A stretch of 31,788 bases of DNA from positions 1 through 31,788 of the forward strand of contig JBKECW010000020.1 in the NCBI GenBank assembly GCA_047975005.1, written 5' to 3'. The DNA comes from JBKEAJ01 sp047975005. GTDB lineage: Bacteria; Bacteroidota; Bacteroidia; Bacteroidales; Prolixibacteraceae. Below are positions 17,388-25,820 of the stretch, piece after piece. The position numbers and the translations under genes are program-made. Below the pieces are notes generated by a model. The model did no database searches. It was not told where the DNA came from and was given only the letters and a program-made list of their open reading frames with translations. Positions within the stretch are counted from its first letter, which is position 1, and every line of letters starts with the position of its first letter.

Positions 17388-18416
17388 TTAGTCGGCACTC
17401 TTATCGCCACCTTCTGCCCACGTTGCAAATCGCTGAAAGTCAGAATCATGATCTTCCAGCCACTCTAGTATTTCGTCGCCTTTAGATATGGATATATAGT
17501 AGCTGAAAACCTCTATTAACTCTTCGTCTACCAGCTCTGAAAAGAACGACACATAAAAGTCCTGCCAAAATCCAGTTTTATCCTGTCTAAGCTCTTTCAT
17601 TGTGCCAAAAAGAGCTTTGTTGCTTAGGTAAAACTGCTCCATGTCTGTTTTGTCTTTATTTTCCTCTGTCAAATTCGCTACTCTCGAGATACTAAGCGTA
17701 AATTCTAAAGGTCCAAAATCAGAGTCATCGCTTGACGGTACTGTTACATCTATATTGCTACCCTCCTTCTCTGAAATTCCATAGGCACTAAAATTTCTTA
17801 ATTTCTGATATGCTGATGCAGAGCGCGAGGAATTTGGCTCTAGATATAAAAAATAATAGAGCGGAAGCATAGTCTTTATTCTTGAGCCTTTTCTTCCCAT
17901 AATCTCACTCAAAATCATATGACTGCTAGCATGAGACGGATTATTATCAATGGCTTTTATTGCCGACTCATACGCCTTGTCTGTAAGTCCTAGGTTAAAG
18001 CATGTTAGAGCATGATTGTAATACAAAAGAGAATTCTCGTATTTGGCAATACCTTTTTCAAAGACTTTCATGGCTTTTTTTGATTCTCCTTGTATGTCCA
18101 GAGAGCTGCCATAGACGATATATGCCTGCATCGAGTATTTGCTGTCAGCCTTTATCAATGCCTTGCTATACTTTATTGCCTCGGGATAGTTTCTGTCTGA
18201 CATATAAGATAGAGCCATTTCATATTTTATAACTTCGGCATCGGGGTCAATCTCCATCGCCATTTTATACAGCTCTATTGCTTTTTTGAAATCTCCCTTG
18301 TCATGAAATGCAATCCCCTCACTTACTAATGCATCTACCTCTTTCTCTTGTCCCAAAGCAGGAGACAAGCCTATAAGCATTAGCAGGAAAATCAATATTT
18401 TATTATATTTATTCAT
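17388..18416 (-). CDS. Secreted TPR-repeat protein of unknown role
   Basis: 342 residues. Residues 1-22 are a signal peptide (FLLMLIGLSPALGQ), so it is exported to the periplasm or surface. Residues about 28-185 form at least four tetratricopeptide repeats (EGIAFHDKGDFKKAIELY, ALSYMSDRNYPEAIKYSKAL, ALTCFNLGLTDKAYESAIKA). After residue ~190 the sequence changes to a globular acidic domain I do not recognise. TPRs mediate protein-protein contacts. It lies 32 nt behind an uncharacterised lipoprotein gene on the same strand, so the two probably form an operon and may work together in the envelope. Confidence 0.8.
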   Translation of the reverse strand: MNKYNKILIFLLMLIGLSPALGQEKEVDALVSEGIAFHDKGDFKKAIELYKMAMEIDPDAEVIKYEMALSYMSDRNYPEAIKYSKALIKADSKYSMQAYIVYGSSLDIQGESKKAMKVFEKGIAKYENSLLYYNHALTCFNLGLTDKAYESAIKAIDNNPSHASSHMILSEIMGRKGSRIKTMLPLYYFLYLEPNSSRSASAYQKLRNFSAYGISEKEGSNIDVTVPSSDDSDFGPLEFTLSISRVANLTEENKDKTDMEQFYLSNKALFGTMKELRQDKTGFWQDFYVSFFSELVDEELIEVFSYYISISKGDEILEWLEDHDSDFQRFATWAEGGDKSAD

Positions 18417-18448
18417 AGCATTCTAGCTATTATTTGTCTACAAAGAAC

Positions 18449-19450
18449 CTAAAATCTATTGTCACAAGACACTCTTATATAGCTCTTTTCTTTGTCGACA
18501 AACCGAATCTCGCCACAGCCTGACGACAAAAATTCAAATCCAAATATAACCGGAGCTTTGCCCTCAAACAACTCTCCTGTCCATTGATATACATCCTCCG
18601 GGAAATCTTCGTCCTTGTAATTAAGAGGAGTCAGCCCTGTTTCTGAATCTTGATAAAATACGACATTATAAACAACATTGTCAAGCTCCTTGTTTACAAC
18701 AAGCAGTTTGCCGCTCACCGGAGTATAAAAGAATAAGTTGCTACCTACCTCCGACTTATAAACAGTGCTATCCGAACCGACAAAGCTCTCGCCGACAATT
18801 TTGGGTAGCTTGTCAACAACTGTCCAAACAAAAGGCTGTAGTTTTCCTGTTATAAAAGGATTATCCTTGCCTATATATACGAAATTCTCGATGGCAGCAT
18901 CTATATCTATTGACGGGTACTTGCCCGACAAGTCAAAGCCCACCAAATAATCATATTGGGTGATGGCTTGATTGTTATTGTTAGTTCGTGCTATCAGCGC
19001 AAGGTCGTTTACAGGGTAACAAAACAGCGAGTCTATTTTGTAATTGTAAACAAAGACGGTGTCATCCTCTGATACACCTAGTTGCTTAAGAAATCTTTTG
19101 CGATATTCGGATTTGAGATAATGCGAGCTGGCAACAGCACCGGAGCCTAGGTATTTCTTATCTATTATTGCAGAGCCGGAATCGTCGGAAAATGAAAAGC
19201 CATCCGTCAAGGATATAAATGGCAGATACACTTCGTCGACCTCTTCCTTTTGATAGAGCTCTAACTCGTAAATTCTAATGTCGATTTCGTTTCTCTTCTC
19301 TTCGTTGGATGCCAAGAAGTCACTGTCGACAATTGACGGATTTTTATTTCCAGATTGGCTGGCATCTCTTTCTCCTCCGGAAACTCCGGGTTTATTCCCA
19401 CTGCAGGAAACAAGTAGACACACGCATAAAACACTCATAATGATTCTCAT
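18449..19450 (-). CDS. Uncharacterised lipoprotein
   Basis: 333 residues with a clear lipoprotein signal: a short hydrophobic stretch and LLVSCSGN, with the acylated Cys near residue 16. The mature part is acidic, with alternating strands (YLPFISLTDGFSFSDDS, FVYIGKDNPF, LLVVNKELDNVVYNVVFY), and no family is evident to me. It is first in a two-gene unit with the TPR protein. A TATATTTG box upstream marks a likely promoter. The Ser/Gly-rich stretch after the Cys (SGNKPGVSGGERDASQSG) looks like a flexible tether to the membrane. Confidence 0.75.
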   Translation of the reverse strand: MRIIMSVLCVCLLVSCSGNKPGVSGGERDASQSGNKNPSIVDSDFLASNEEKRNEIDIRIYELELYQKEEVDEVYLPFISLTDGFSFSDDSGSAIIDKKYLGSGAVASSHYLKSEYRKRFLKQLGVSEDDTVFVYNYKIDSLFCYPVNDLALIARTNNNNQAITQYDYLVGFDLSGKYPSIDIDAAIENFVYIGKDNPFITGKLQPFVWTVVDKLPKIVGESFVGSDSTVYKSEVGSNLFFYTPVSGKLLVVNKELDNVVYNVVFYQDSETGLTPLNYKDEDFPEDVYQWTGELFEGKAPVIFGFEFLSSGCGEIRFVDKEKSYIRVSCDNRF

Positions 19451-19477
19451 AATTGTTGCATTTTAAATAAACCTTTG

Positions 19478-19485
19478 CAAATATA
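19478..19485 (-). promoter_or_regulatory. Possible Bacteroidetes -7 box for the lipoprotein/TPR unit
   Basis: On the - strand the sequence reads TATATTTG, a match to the Bacteroidetes -7 consensus TAnnTTTG, about 27 nt upstream of the lipoprotein start. No TTTG at the usual -33 spacing is visible, so this is a half-promoter only. Confidence 0.35.
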
Positions 19486-19514
19486 ACTAAATAATGTTAT
19501 CGGCATTTCTGTTG

Positions 19515-20978
19515 CTAACTACTTCTCAATACTTCGCTAACTTCCTCTGCACTACCCTCATTGTCTAGCAGAACCACCAGTATATCTCCAACCTCAATAA
19601 TTGTAGATCCATCTGCCCTTACGTACTTGTCGTCTCGTTTAATCATCACAATAAAAGCCAACTTGGGAAAGCCTAAATCAACAATTCTTTTCTCAACGGC
19701 AAAACTGTCGGGAGCAATTATATACTCTTTCATCATGGATTTCGGCAGATTAAGGATGTACTGCTCGTCTGAGGTGATAATCTTCTTTCTCTCAGACACC
19801 GCAACTTTTAGCCATTTCGCAACTACTGATAGTGTTGTTCCTTGTATTACAACCGAGGTTACAGAAATAAAGAACACGATATTGAAAATTGTATTTGCTT
19901 TGTCAATGCCTGCCAACAGCGGATAAGTGGCAAAAACTATGGGCACAGCTCCACGCAAACCTACCCATGATATATACAACCGTCTTCGCAACTTCATCTT
20001 AAAAGGTATCAGACTGACAAACACCCCAATAGGACGCGCCAAAACAATCAAGGTTATAGAAATTAACAGTCCAACACCTGCAATTTCAACAATCTGACTC
20101 GGAAACACAAGCAAGCCAAGAGTAAGGAACAGTACAATTTGCATTAACCATGCCATGCCGTCGAACATCTTTAGAATGGTTGATTTATGTATCAAATCCT
20201 GATTGCCCAAATAAACCGCACATATATAAATAGCAAGAAAACCGTTGCCTCCAACAAAATCAGTAGCCGAAAAAGTGGCAAACATCAATCCGATAACCAA
20301 TATCGGATACAAACCCTCAAAGTCAAGATTTACATTGTTAATCAGATATTTGCTTATACGCCCAAATAAAAAACCAGCTATCCCTCCAATAATCATTTGC
20401 TGGAAGAAAAAAGGAATGATAGAAAGCAATCCCTTATCCTGATTTATTACCAAGGTTAAAAACGAGATAGTTAGCACATAAGCCATTGGGTCATTACTTC
20501 CACTCTCAAACTCCAACGTTGGACGCAAATTCTTTTTTAACGCCAGATTTCTAGAACGCAAAATTGAAAATACTGCTGCCGCATCGGTAGACGATACAAT
20601 AGACCCCAACAACATACTTTCGTATATTGTGAAGTCTGTTACCAACCACACAAAGCCCCCTAGCGACACAGCTGTGAGCAAAACTCCAATGGTCGATAGT
20701 GCCAAGCCTTCACGAAAAATAGGTTTGACACTACTCCACTCTGTGTCCAATCCTCCAGAAAACATAATAAAATTGAACGACACAACTCCTATAAATTGCG
20801 CCACCCGTGGATCGTCAAAATGAATGCCTCCAATACCTTCTGAACCGGCAAGCATTCCTATGATCAAGAATAGCAATAAGGTCGGAACTCCGAATTTAAA
20901 TGCTCTCTTTGCAAAAAGGATACTCATCAGAAGTAGTAAAGAACCTATCAATAATATATTTTCGATAGTAATCGTCAT
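19515..20978 (-). CDS. NhaP2/CvrA-type potassium/proton antiporter
   Basis: A 487-residue CPA1-family antiporter. Residues 1 to about 390 hold the membrane domain (12 or so segments). SSTDAAAVFSILR near residue 130 and EFESGSNDPMAYVLT near residue 155, with the ND pair, are the ion-exchange motifs. The C-terminal ~85 residues form a TrkA-C/RCK-C-like regulatory domain (IVDLGFPKLAFIVMIKRD, TIIEVGDILVVL), typical of the NhaP2/CvrA branch that exchanges K+ (or Na+) for protons. It stands alone between the lipoprotein unit and the TonB gene. A TAAATTTG box lies 20 nt upstream of the start. The preferred cation cannot be read from sequence. Confidence 0.88.
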   Translation of the reverse strand: MTITIENILLIGSLLLLMSILFAKRAFKFGVPTLLLFLIIGMLAGSEGIGGIHFDDPRVAQFIGVVSFNFIMFSGGLDTEWSSVKPIFREGLALSTIGVLLTAVSLGGFVWLVTDFTIYESMLLGSIVSSTDAAAVFSILRSRNLALKKNLRPTLEFESGSNDPMAYVLTISFLTLVINQDKGLLSIIPFFFQQMIIGGIAGFLFGRISKYLINNVNLDFEGLYPILVIGLMFATFSATDFVGGNGFLAIYICAVYLGNQDLIHKSTILKMFDGMAWLMQIVLFLTLGLLVFPSQIVEIAGVGLLISITLIVLARPIGVFVSLIPFKMKLRRRLYISWVGLRGAVPIVFATYPLLAGIDKANTIFNIVFFISVTSVVIQGTTLSVVAKWLKVAVSERKKIITSDEQYILNLPKSMMKEYIIAPDSFAVEKRIVDLGFPKLAFIVMIKRDDKYVRADGSTIIEVGDILVVLLDNEGSAEEVSEVLRSS

Positions 20979-20997
20979 GCCGTCATAATTTATTGAC

Positions 20998-21005
20998 CAA
21001 ATTTA
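20998..21005 (-). promoter_or_regulatory. Possible -7 box for the antiporter gene
   Basis: Reads TAAATTTG on the - strand, matching TAnnTTTG, ending about 19 nt before the antiporter ATG at 20978. No matching -33 TTTG was found. Confidence 0.35.
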
Positions 21006-21050
21006 TCTATTTTTCCTTAATCTAAAGCACTATTTCCTTTAGTATTTTTA

Positions 21051-21140
21051 ATGAAAAATAACGAGTGGCTCTATGAGGGACGTTTGAGAGATAAGGATGT
21101 TGAGATACTGATGCAGCTAAAAGAGAGCTTAGGGCTGTAA
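21051..21140 (+). CDS. Possible 29-residue small protein or gene remnant
   Basis: A short frame on the + strand (MKNNEWLYEGRLRDKDVEIL, then a LKESLGL ending) fills most of the gap between the antiporter and TonB genes and is followed within 5 nt by a perfect hairpin terminator. The charged, helix-forming composition is not random-looking, and the frame and terminator spacing fit a real small gene. However, no ribosome-binding site or promoter is obvious, and it may be the tail of a lost gene. I do not recognise it. Confidence 0.25.
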   Translation: MKNNEWLYEGRLRDKDVEILMQLKESLGL

Positions 21141-21144
21141 TTAT

Positions 21145-21174
21145 AAGCCCTCAAGGCATTGACTTTGAGGGCTT
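21145..21174. terminator. Bidirectional hairpin terminator
   Basis: A 10-bp perfect stem, AAGCCCTCAA with TTGAGGGCTT, and a 10-nt loop. It lies between the small + strand frame (stop at 21140) and the TonB gene stop (21185, - strand), so it can end transcripts from both sides. Neither side has a strong U-tract. Confidence 0.65.
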
Positions 21175-21184
21175 AATTCAGGTT

Positions 21185-21688
21185 CTAATTGACTTTTTTA
21201 TCCTCAGGGATTTTGAATGTGAAAGGCAATGAATACTTACAGTTTACTGCTTTTCCATCGGTTGTGCCGGGTTTCCATTTTGGCATTTTAGATAGAACTC
21301 TCAATGTCTCGGCATCCAATAAAGGGTCTGCGCTTTGAAAAATCTTCGTGTTCCTAATTGTTCCGTCATTCCACACTACAAACTCTGCAACGACACGACC
21401 TTCGATATTCTTCTTATGAGCCTCCTCAGGATACTTCAGTTCGCTGCCAATCCACTTCGTCAAAGCTTGAAATCCGCCATTAAACTCAGGTGCAACTTCA
21501 GCCATCTGAACGATTTTGTCATTGGACACCTTGTCTACTTGTCCAACATCTTCGGTGGTGTACTTTTGTTCTGTTGTGTCGACAGTATTTCTGTCGGACA
21601 CTGCTCTTGCTCTAGACAATAAGGCAAAAGAGCAAATCACAGCAACGAAAACACCCACTGTAAATAACAACTTTCTATTTGTTTTCAT
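21185..21688 (-). CDS. TonB C-terminal domain protein (energy transducer)
   Basis: A 167-residue single-pass inner-membrane protein. Residues about 7-24 (LLFTVGVFVAVICSFALL) are the membrane anchor, followed by a short variable linker. Residues about 75-165 form the TonB C-terminal domain: KWIGSELKYPEEAHKKNIEG, then RVVAEFVVWNDGTIRNTKIF, then MPKWKPGTTDGKAV. The linker is far shorter than in E. coli TonB and lacks a Pro-rich stretch, and exbB/exbD are not adjacent. It may support outer-membrane uptake systems, or it may be one of the many TonB-domain proteins of Bacteroidetes with other roles. Confidence 0.85.
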   Translation of the reverse strand: MKTNRKLLFTVGVFVAVICSFALLSRARAVSDRNTVDTTEQKYTTEDVGQVDKVSNDKIVQMAEVAPEFNGGFQALTKWIGSELKYPEEAHKKNIEGRVVAEFVVWNDGTIRNTKIFQSADPLLDAETLRVLSKMPKWKPGTTDGKAVNCKYSLPFTFKIPEDKKVN

Positions 21689-21730
21689 AGAATCAATGTT
21701 TTAGTTTGTTATTAAAAATGGTTCAATTTT

Positions 21731-21762
21731 CAAAAATAGCAAATGTTTTGATGGAATGCAAA
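21731..21762 (-). promoter_or_regulatory. Bacteroidetes-type promoter of the TonB gene
   Basis: On the - strand: TTTG (21762-21759), a 20-nt spacer, then TATTTTTG (21738-21731). Both boxes match the B. fragilis consensus TTTG-N19/20-TAnnTTTG. Predicted transcription starts near 21724, giving a 5' leader of about 36 nt before the ATG at 21688. Confidence 0.6.
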
Positions 21763-21825
21763 TAAAAATGACATTTTCGGCAGACTTATTTTATTGCTAA
21801 CTTCGTACATCCGTAATTATTAAGA

Positions 21826-22365
21826 ATGAACTCTAAGAGTATAATAAAGCTTTGTTTTCTTGTTTGGCTAATTCCGCTAATATCCGGTGGGCAACAGCAA
21901 AAATGGGAAACAAATAAGACAAGTATTATGAAGAACTCAAATAATCCTTACTATTCACGTACAGACACCACTCGTTTGGAAGTGAGCAACGATGAATGGA
22001 AGAAAATCCTGTCTGCTGATTTGTATGCCGTAGCACGTGAAGAGCATACAGAGCCTGCGTTTACGGGTAAGTATTGGAACACCGACAGCAAGGGGACTTA
22101 CTATTGCGCCGTTTGTGGCAATGAGCTTTTCCGTTCCGACTCAAAATTTGCAAGCTCCTGCGGATGGCCGAGTTTCTTTGAAACTGTAAGGCAGAACAGT
22201 GTTTTGTATAAGCCCGATAATTCTCACGGAATGAGGCGTATAGAAGTAGAATGCGCACGCTGCAATTCGCATCTGGGACATATTTTTGACGACGGTCCTG
22301 CCCCGACATATAAACGTTACTGCATGAACTCCATTTCGTTAGACTTTGAGCCTGATGCTATATGA
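21826..22365 (+). CDS. msrB: MsrB: peptide-methionine (R)-S-oxide reductase, exported form
   Basis: Repairs oxidised methionine (R-sulfoxide) in proteins. 179 residues, with a hydrophobic N-terminus (IIKLCFLVWLIPLISGG) that looks like a signal sequence, pointing to the periplasm. The catalytic domain starts near residue 45 and has CAVC and CARC, the two Cys pairs that hold zinc, the family motif SSCGWPSFFE, and the catalytic Cys in KRYCMNS near the end. The domain has the usual MsrB length. An internal Met (about residue 35, MKNSNNPYYSRTD) could serve as the start of a cytoplasmic form. A methionine-sulfoxide repair gene beside yaaA (peroxide response) makes functional sense. Confidence 0.93.
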   Translation: MNSKSIIKLCFLVWLIPLISGGQQQKWETNKTSIMKNSNNPYYSRTDTTRLEVSNDEWKKILSADLYAVAREEHTEPAFTGKYWNTDSKGTYYCAVCGNELFRSDSKFASSCGWPSFFETVRQNSVLYKPDNSHGMRRIEVECARCNSHLGHIFDDGPAPTYKRYCMNSISLDFEPDAI

Positions 22366-22423
22366 AAATAGATAAACAGCCATTTTTAATTGTAAGTGGT
22401 GAATTATAAATGATTAATGAAAT

Positions 22424-22523
22424 GCCAACCACCCCGCCTGCGGCATCCCTCCTTGAAAAGGCGGGGATTTAGAAACTCTCCTCCTGCGAAGAAAGGAGTA
22501 CCCGGAGGGAGAGGAGGTGGCTG
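22424..22523. repeat. GC-rich imperfect palindromic element
   Basis: About 100 bp that is much richer in G+C than its surroundings. The outer ends are CCACC (from 22429) and GGTGG (to 22520). A perfect 7-bp stem, CCCCGCC (22432-22438) with GGCGGGG (22460-22466), forms the left hairpin; CTCTCCTCC and GGAGGGAGAGG pair imperfectly on the right. The two halves are imperfect inverted copies of each other. Similar sequences with short direct GGAGTACCCGGAGGG parts are, from memory, dispersed between genes in Bacteroidetes, so this is probably a non-autonomous repeat. It sits between msrB and yaaA and could also act as a terminator. Confidence 0.6.
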
Positions 22524-22600
22524 TTTGAGGTTTAGAGCTGTCAAATAGTCCGTAGGACATAGAGCGACATAACATTCTTATCACTTTAAAATAGGTAAAT

Positions 22601-23347
22601 ATGCAAATCTTGTTATCGCCTGCTAAAATATTGAATCTGAAAACACCTTCCGAAAAAGGGACTACTCCTATTTTCGGCAAAGAGTCAAATGAACTTGTCC
22701 GACTTCTCAGAGAGAAAGATACGGATGAGCTTAAACGGATTCTTGATGTTTCGCCTGACAAAGCAGAATGGGCAAAGATTCAATATGCAAATTGGGAGGA
22801 GATGGATAGACCGACCTTTCAAGCCATTGACCTTTTTGCCGGAGTAGTGTTCAAAAACCTTGAGCATAGCACCTTAGGCACTGAGGCAGGCAAATATCTT
22901 GACAGGCATCTGTTTATTCTGTCGGCAATGTATGGGATGCTGCGGACGAGTGATATTATTCAGCCTTACAGGCTAGAAATGAATCAGAAGCTGAATACTC
23001 CTGATATTGATGATTTATATGATTTCTGGCGTACAAAAATTACCGACAGCATTGGCAATGACAAGAATTACAACGGACTTATATTCAACTTAGCATCCAA
23101 TGAGTACACATCTGCAATTGATTTTAAGAAACTGGGTGCTAGAGTTATATCTCCTCAGTTTAAGGAGACGAAAAACGGGAAGTACAAGACTGTTGTGGTC
23201 TACACCAAGCAAGCACGTGGCAAGTTTTGTCGTTTTCTTGCGGAAAATCAGATTACCAAGCCTGAATATCTTAGAGCTTTTGACGACGACGGCTATCATT
23301 ACAACAACGACCTATCGACAGAAGATGCTCCCATTTATACAAGATGA
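22601..23347 (+). CDS. yaaA: YaaA family peroxide-stress protein
   Basis: A 248-residue protein of the DUF328/YaaA family, of normal length. The N-terminal MQILLSPAKILN, the central FAGVVFKNLEHSTLG, LSAMYGMLRTSDIIQPYRLEM and the LIFNLASNEY segments are the conserved blocks of the family. In E. coli, YaaA limits free iron and damage during hydrogen peroxide stress, and the fold can bind nucleic acid. The gene is preceded by the GC-rich palindromic repeat. Its stop is followed by a 435-nt gap before the fucosidase gene. Confidence 0.93.
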   Translation: MQILLSPAKILNLKTPSEKGTTPIFGKESNELVRLLREKDTDELKRILDVSPDKAEWAKIQYANWEEMDRPTFQAIDLFAGVVFKNLEHSTLGTEAGKYLDRHLFILSAMYGMLRTSDIIQPYRLEMNQKLNTPDIDDLYDFWRTKITDSIGNDKNYNGLIFNLASNEYTSAIDFKKLGARVISPQFKETKNGKYKTVVVYTKQARGKFCRFLAENQITKPEYLRAFDDDGYHYNNDLSTEDAPIYTR

Positions 23348-23782
23348 AACGAGCCATGAGACAAGTTCTCACATACGAGAATGATTATATTGGTGAGATA
23401 CACCTGACAATTAAAAGACAAAATATAAACAGATGAGACTTCCATGCAGTAGGCTTTAAGCTATATGCAATAAGCCTAACTACACACAGAAGGATGACTA
23501 AAGACAGCAAAAGCATAAAGTCTGTAATTTACGGAAGTATAGAACGAATAGAGAGCGTAATCGGATTTGAATCTAGCCGTGGGAAGAAAGAAGGTCTTAA
23601 TATATTCCACCAAGCTATTATACAATTTGTATAAAATCATTATCTTTGTATTATGCTGACTTTTTATCTTAGGCTTTCAATATGGACAGCAACTAAATAA
23701 AACCTTATATTTTAATATAGAAATTTAATACCAGACCATAATTGTCTAATGCAAAGCAGTTGTTGAATTTAAAACCGGTAAT
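23348..23782. other. Long intergenic region before the fucosidase gene
   Basis: 435 nt with no recognisable gene or RNA. A 46-codon frame (23494-23634) is open but has only an AAGG directly against its ATG; at this length it may occur by chance. A TATCTTTG at 23641-23648 matches the -7 box, but the nearest TTTG (23626-23629) is only 11 nt upstream, too close for a -33 element. If real, it would leave a leader of about 130 nt before the fucosidase ATG. Otherwise I see nothing in it. Confidence 0.4.
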
Positions 23783-25690
23783 ATGAAATTATGTAGTAAT
23801 GTAGCCATGTATATAATGGTGCTTTTAATATTTGGACAGTGCACAAAAAATACAAATACCTCAGTAGAGAAAGTGCATAAACCTATTATCCCACCACAAC
23901 CTCGTCTGCAAACAGACATTGCTGAAAACAGTCCTGACCTGCAATGGTGGTATAAGGCACAAGAAACCTGCGACCAACGTCTTGATTGGTGGCGTGATGC
24001 TAGATTTGGCTGCTTTATTCATTGGAATGCTACCTCTCTTTTGGGAGGTGTATGGAACGGAAAACAGTACAATGGATACGCAGAGCATATTCAGCGTATG
24101 GCACGAATACCAATCGAGGAATACCGACATGAAGTTATCGACAAGTTCAACCCTACTGAATTCAATGCAGACGAATGGGCACAAATGATCCGCATGGCAG
24201 GTATGCGATATGTTATTTTTACTGCTAAACATCATGACGGATTTGCGATGTATAATTCTGACATTAGCAATTTTAACATCGTTAAGGCTACGCCCTACGG
24301 ACATGACCCGATGCAAGAGTTGAAAGATGCCTGCATTCGAAATGGCTTGAAGTTTGGGGTCTATTATTCGCATGCTTTTGACTGGGGCGAAGCAAACGGT
24401 CCCGGAAACGACTGGGAATATAAGAATCCCGGAGGAGACAAGAACTTATTTGGAGGAAGGATGTGGTACGACGAACATCCCGAAATCGTTCCTCGCATGA
24501 GAGAATATGTAGATAAAAAAGCAATTCCTCAGGTTTTAGAATTAATCAGTAAATACGACCCGGATATCATCTGGTTTGACACTCCTCACAAATTACCACC
24601 CGAAGAGAACCTCCGAATTCTGAAAGCTGTTCGTATTGCCAAACCCAACATTGTTGTTAACAGCCGTGTTGTACAACCTTATGATGGCGTATCCCACCAT
24701 TTCGGTGATTACAAAAGCACTGGCGATCGTGCTGTTGATTTTCCTTCTGAGGACGGAGACTGGGAAACTATTCCTACCACCAACGAATCTTACGGGTACA
24801 ACAATCATGATTTCAGCCATAAAACCCCCGGCACCTTAATTCGTGTAATGGCTAAAGCTGCCGCGAGAGGAGGAAATATGCTCCTTAACATAGGACCAAA
24901 AGGAGATGGCACCTTTGATGCTCCTGACAAAGAGATTCTTCAAGCTATTGGTAAATGGATGGATATTAATGAAACCAGTATCCGCAGTACAGTTCGGACG
25001 ACTCTTCCTGTACAGCCTTGGGGAGAATCGACAAGAAAAGAAAATACATTCTACCTCCACGTATTCGATTGGCCGACAAATGGGATTCTCGAAGTAGGAG
25101 GTTTTTTGGGCAAGGTAAAAAAAGCGTGGCTTCTTTCTGACAAGAAACAATCGGCTTTATCCTATCAGCGCTCCGATGAAATGACAATACAGATTAATGT
25201 ACCACAGCAAGCTCCCGATTTGTCTAACAGTGTAGTGGTTGTTGAAGTAGATAATGCCTGCAATACAGATGCGCATCGCTTGCTGTCAAGCAAAATAAAT
25301 AATATGCTACGCGCTTTCGATGGTGTAGCCCTTGGGGGCAACTTCAAATATGGCGACGGTAAGGCAGATAGAAATGGTGTTTCTGGATGGGAAAACGAAC
25401 AACAGGCAATTACGTGGTCGGTGTATCTACCCGAATCAGGTAAATTCAATGTTATTGCAGAATATAAACCCTCTAAACAATCAAATAAGTTTACTGTTGA
25501 GGTGGGCAAGGAAATGCTATCGGACACAACAAACACTCTAAATCAAAGGTTTATTAAGCATGAGCTCGGAATCATGAATCTTCCACAAGGGGCACAGATA
25601 ATTAAAATACATGCCGATAGTATCCCCAATGGGGATTTAATGACTCTGCGAGCATTGTATTTTAATCCTTTACCTAGTGCTTGTCCATAA
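23783..25690 (+). CDS. GH29 alpha-L-fucosidase with extra C-terminal beta domain
   Basis: A 635-residue exported enzyme that removes alpha-L-fucose from glycans. Residues 1-20 are a signal sequence, and Cys near residue 20 (LLIFGQC) suggests a lipoprotein, although Gln before Cys is atypical. The GH29 barrel spans about 65-380: WWRDARFGCFIHWN, FTAKHHDGF, the IIWFDTP strand with the presumed nucleophile Asp near residue 266, and GGNMLLNIGPKGDGT. A beta-sandwich follows to about 505, then another ~120-residue beta domain (WENEQQAITWSVYLPESGKF) resembling carbohydrate-binding modules. There is no SusC/SusD pair nearby, so it is not an obvious polysaccharide utilisation locus. The stop lies next to repeat copy 1. 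Confidence 0.9.
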   Translation: MKLCSNVAMYIMVLLIFGQCTKNTNTSVEKVHKPIIPPQPRLQTDIAENSPDLQWWYKAQETCDQRLDWWRDARFGCFIHWNATSLLGGVWNGKQYNGYAEHIQRMARIPIEEYRHEVIDKFNPTEFNADEWAQMIRMAGMRYVIFTAKHHDGFAMYNSDISNFNIVKATPYGHDPMQELKDACIRNGLKFGVYYSHAFDWGEANGPGNDWEYKNPGGDKNLFGGRMWYDEHPEIVPRMREYVDKKAIPQVLELISKYDPDIIWFDTPHKLPPEENLRILKAVRIAKPNIVVNSRVVQPYDGVSHHFGDYKSTGDRAVDFPSEDGDWETIPTTNESYGYNNHDFSHKTPGTLIRVMAKAAARGGNMLLNIGPKGDGTFDAPDKEILQAIGKWMDINETSIRSTVRTTLPVQPWGESTRKENTFYLHVFDWPTNGILEVGGFLGKVKKAWLLSDKKQSALSYQRSDEMTIQINVPQQAPDLSNSVVVVEVDNACNTDAHRLLSSKINNMLRAFDGVALGGNFKYGDGKADRNGVSGWENEQQAITWSVYLPESGKFNVIAEYKPSKQSNKFTVEVGKEMLSDTTNTLNQRFIKHELGIMNLPQGAQIIKIHADSIPNGDLMTLRALYFNPLPSACP

Positions 25691-25710
25691 TGTCAAGAGT
25701 CTGAGATAGA

Positions 25711-25820
25711 AAGATCAAGGCTTGCGAAACTTTGTGAATTAGGAGTTTACTTGTGTAAATGACTAATACGCAAAGTGAGCGTAACGCAGATATTGGACTT
25801 TATAGACGGGCTTTACCTAA
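25711..25820. repeat. 110-bp interspersed repeat, copy 1
   Basis: 107 of 110 bases match 30106-30215 in the same orientation; weaker similarity extends left to about 25681. Positions 25729-25776 form a 48-nt hairpin: ACTTTGTG pairs with CGCAAAGT and ATTAG with CTAAT, and GTTTAC pairs with GTAAAT around a TTGT loop (one G-T wobble). The only interruptions are one A-A mismatch and a tandem G-A/A-G pair. The right end supplies the stop codon of the TauE/SafE gene. It spans nearly the whole gap between two convergent genes. Confidence 0.85.

Noticed and set aside
23494..23634. 46-codon frame before the fucosidase gene
   Set aside because: Its length is not beyond chance, there is no spaced ribosome-binding site, and no family was recognised.
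23783..25690. Fucosidase as part of a polysaccharide utilisation locus
   Set aside because: No SusC/SusD pair, sensor or other glycosidase lies in the surrounding region.
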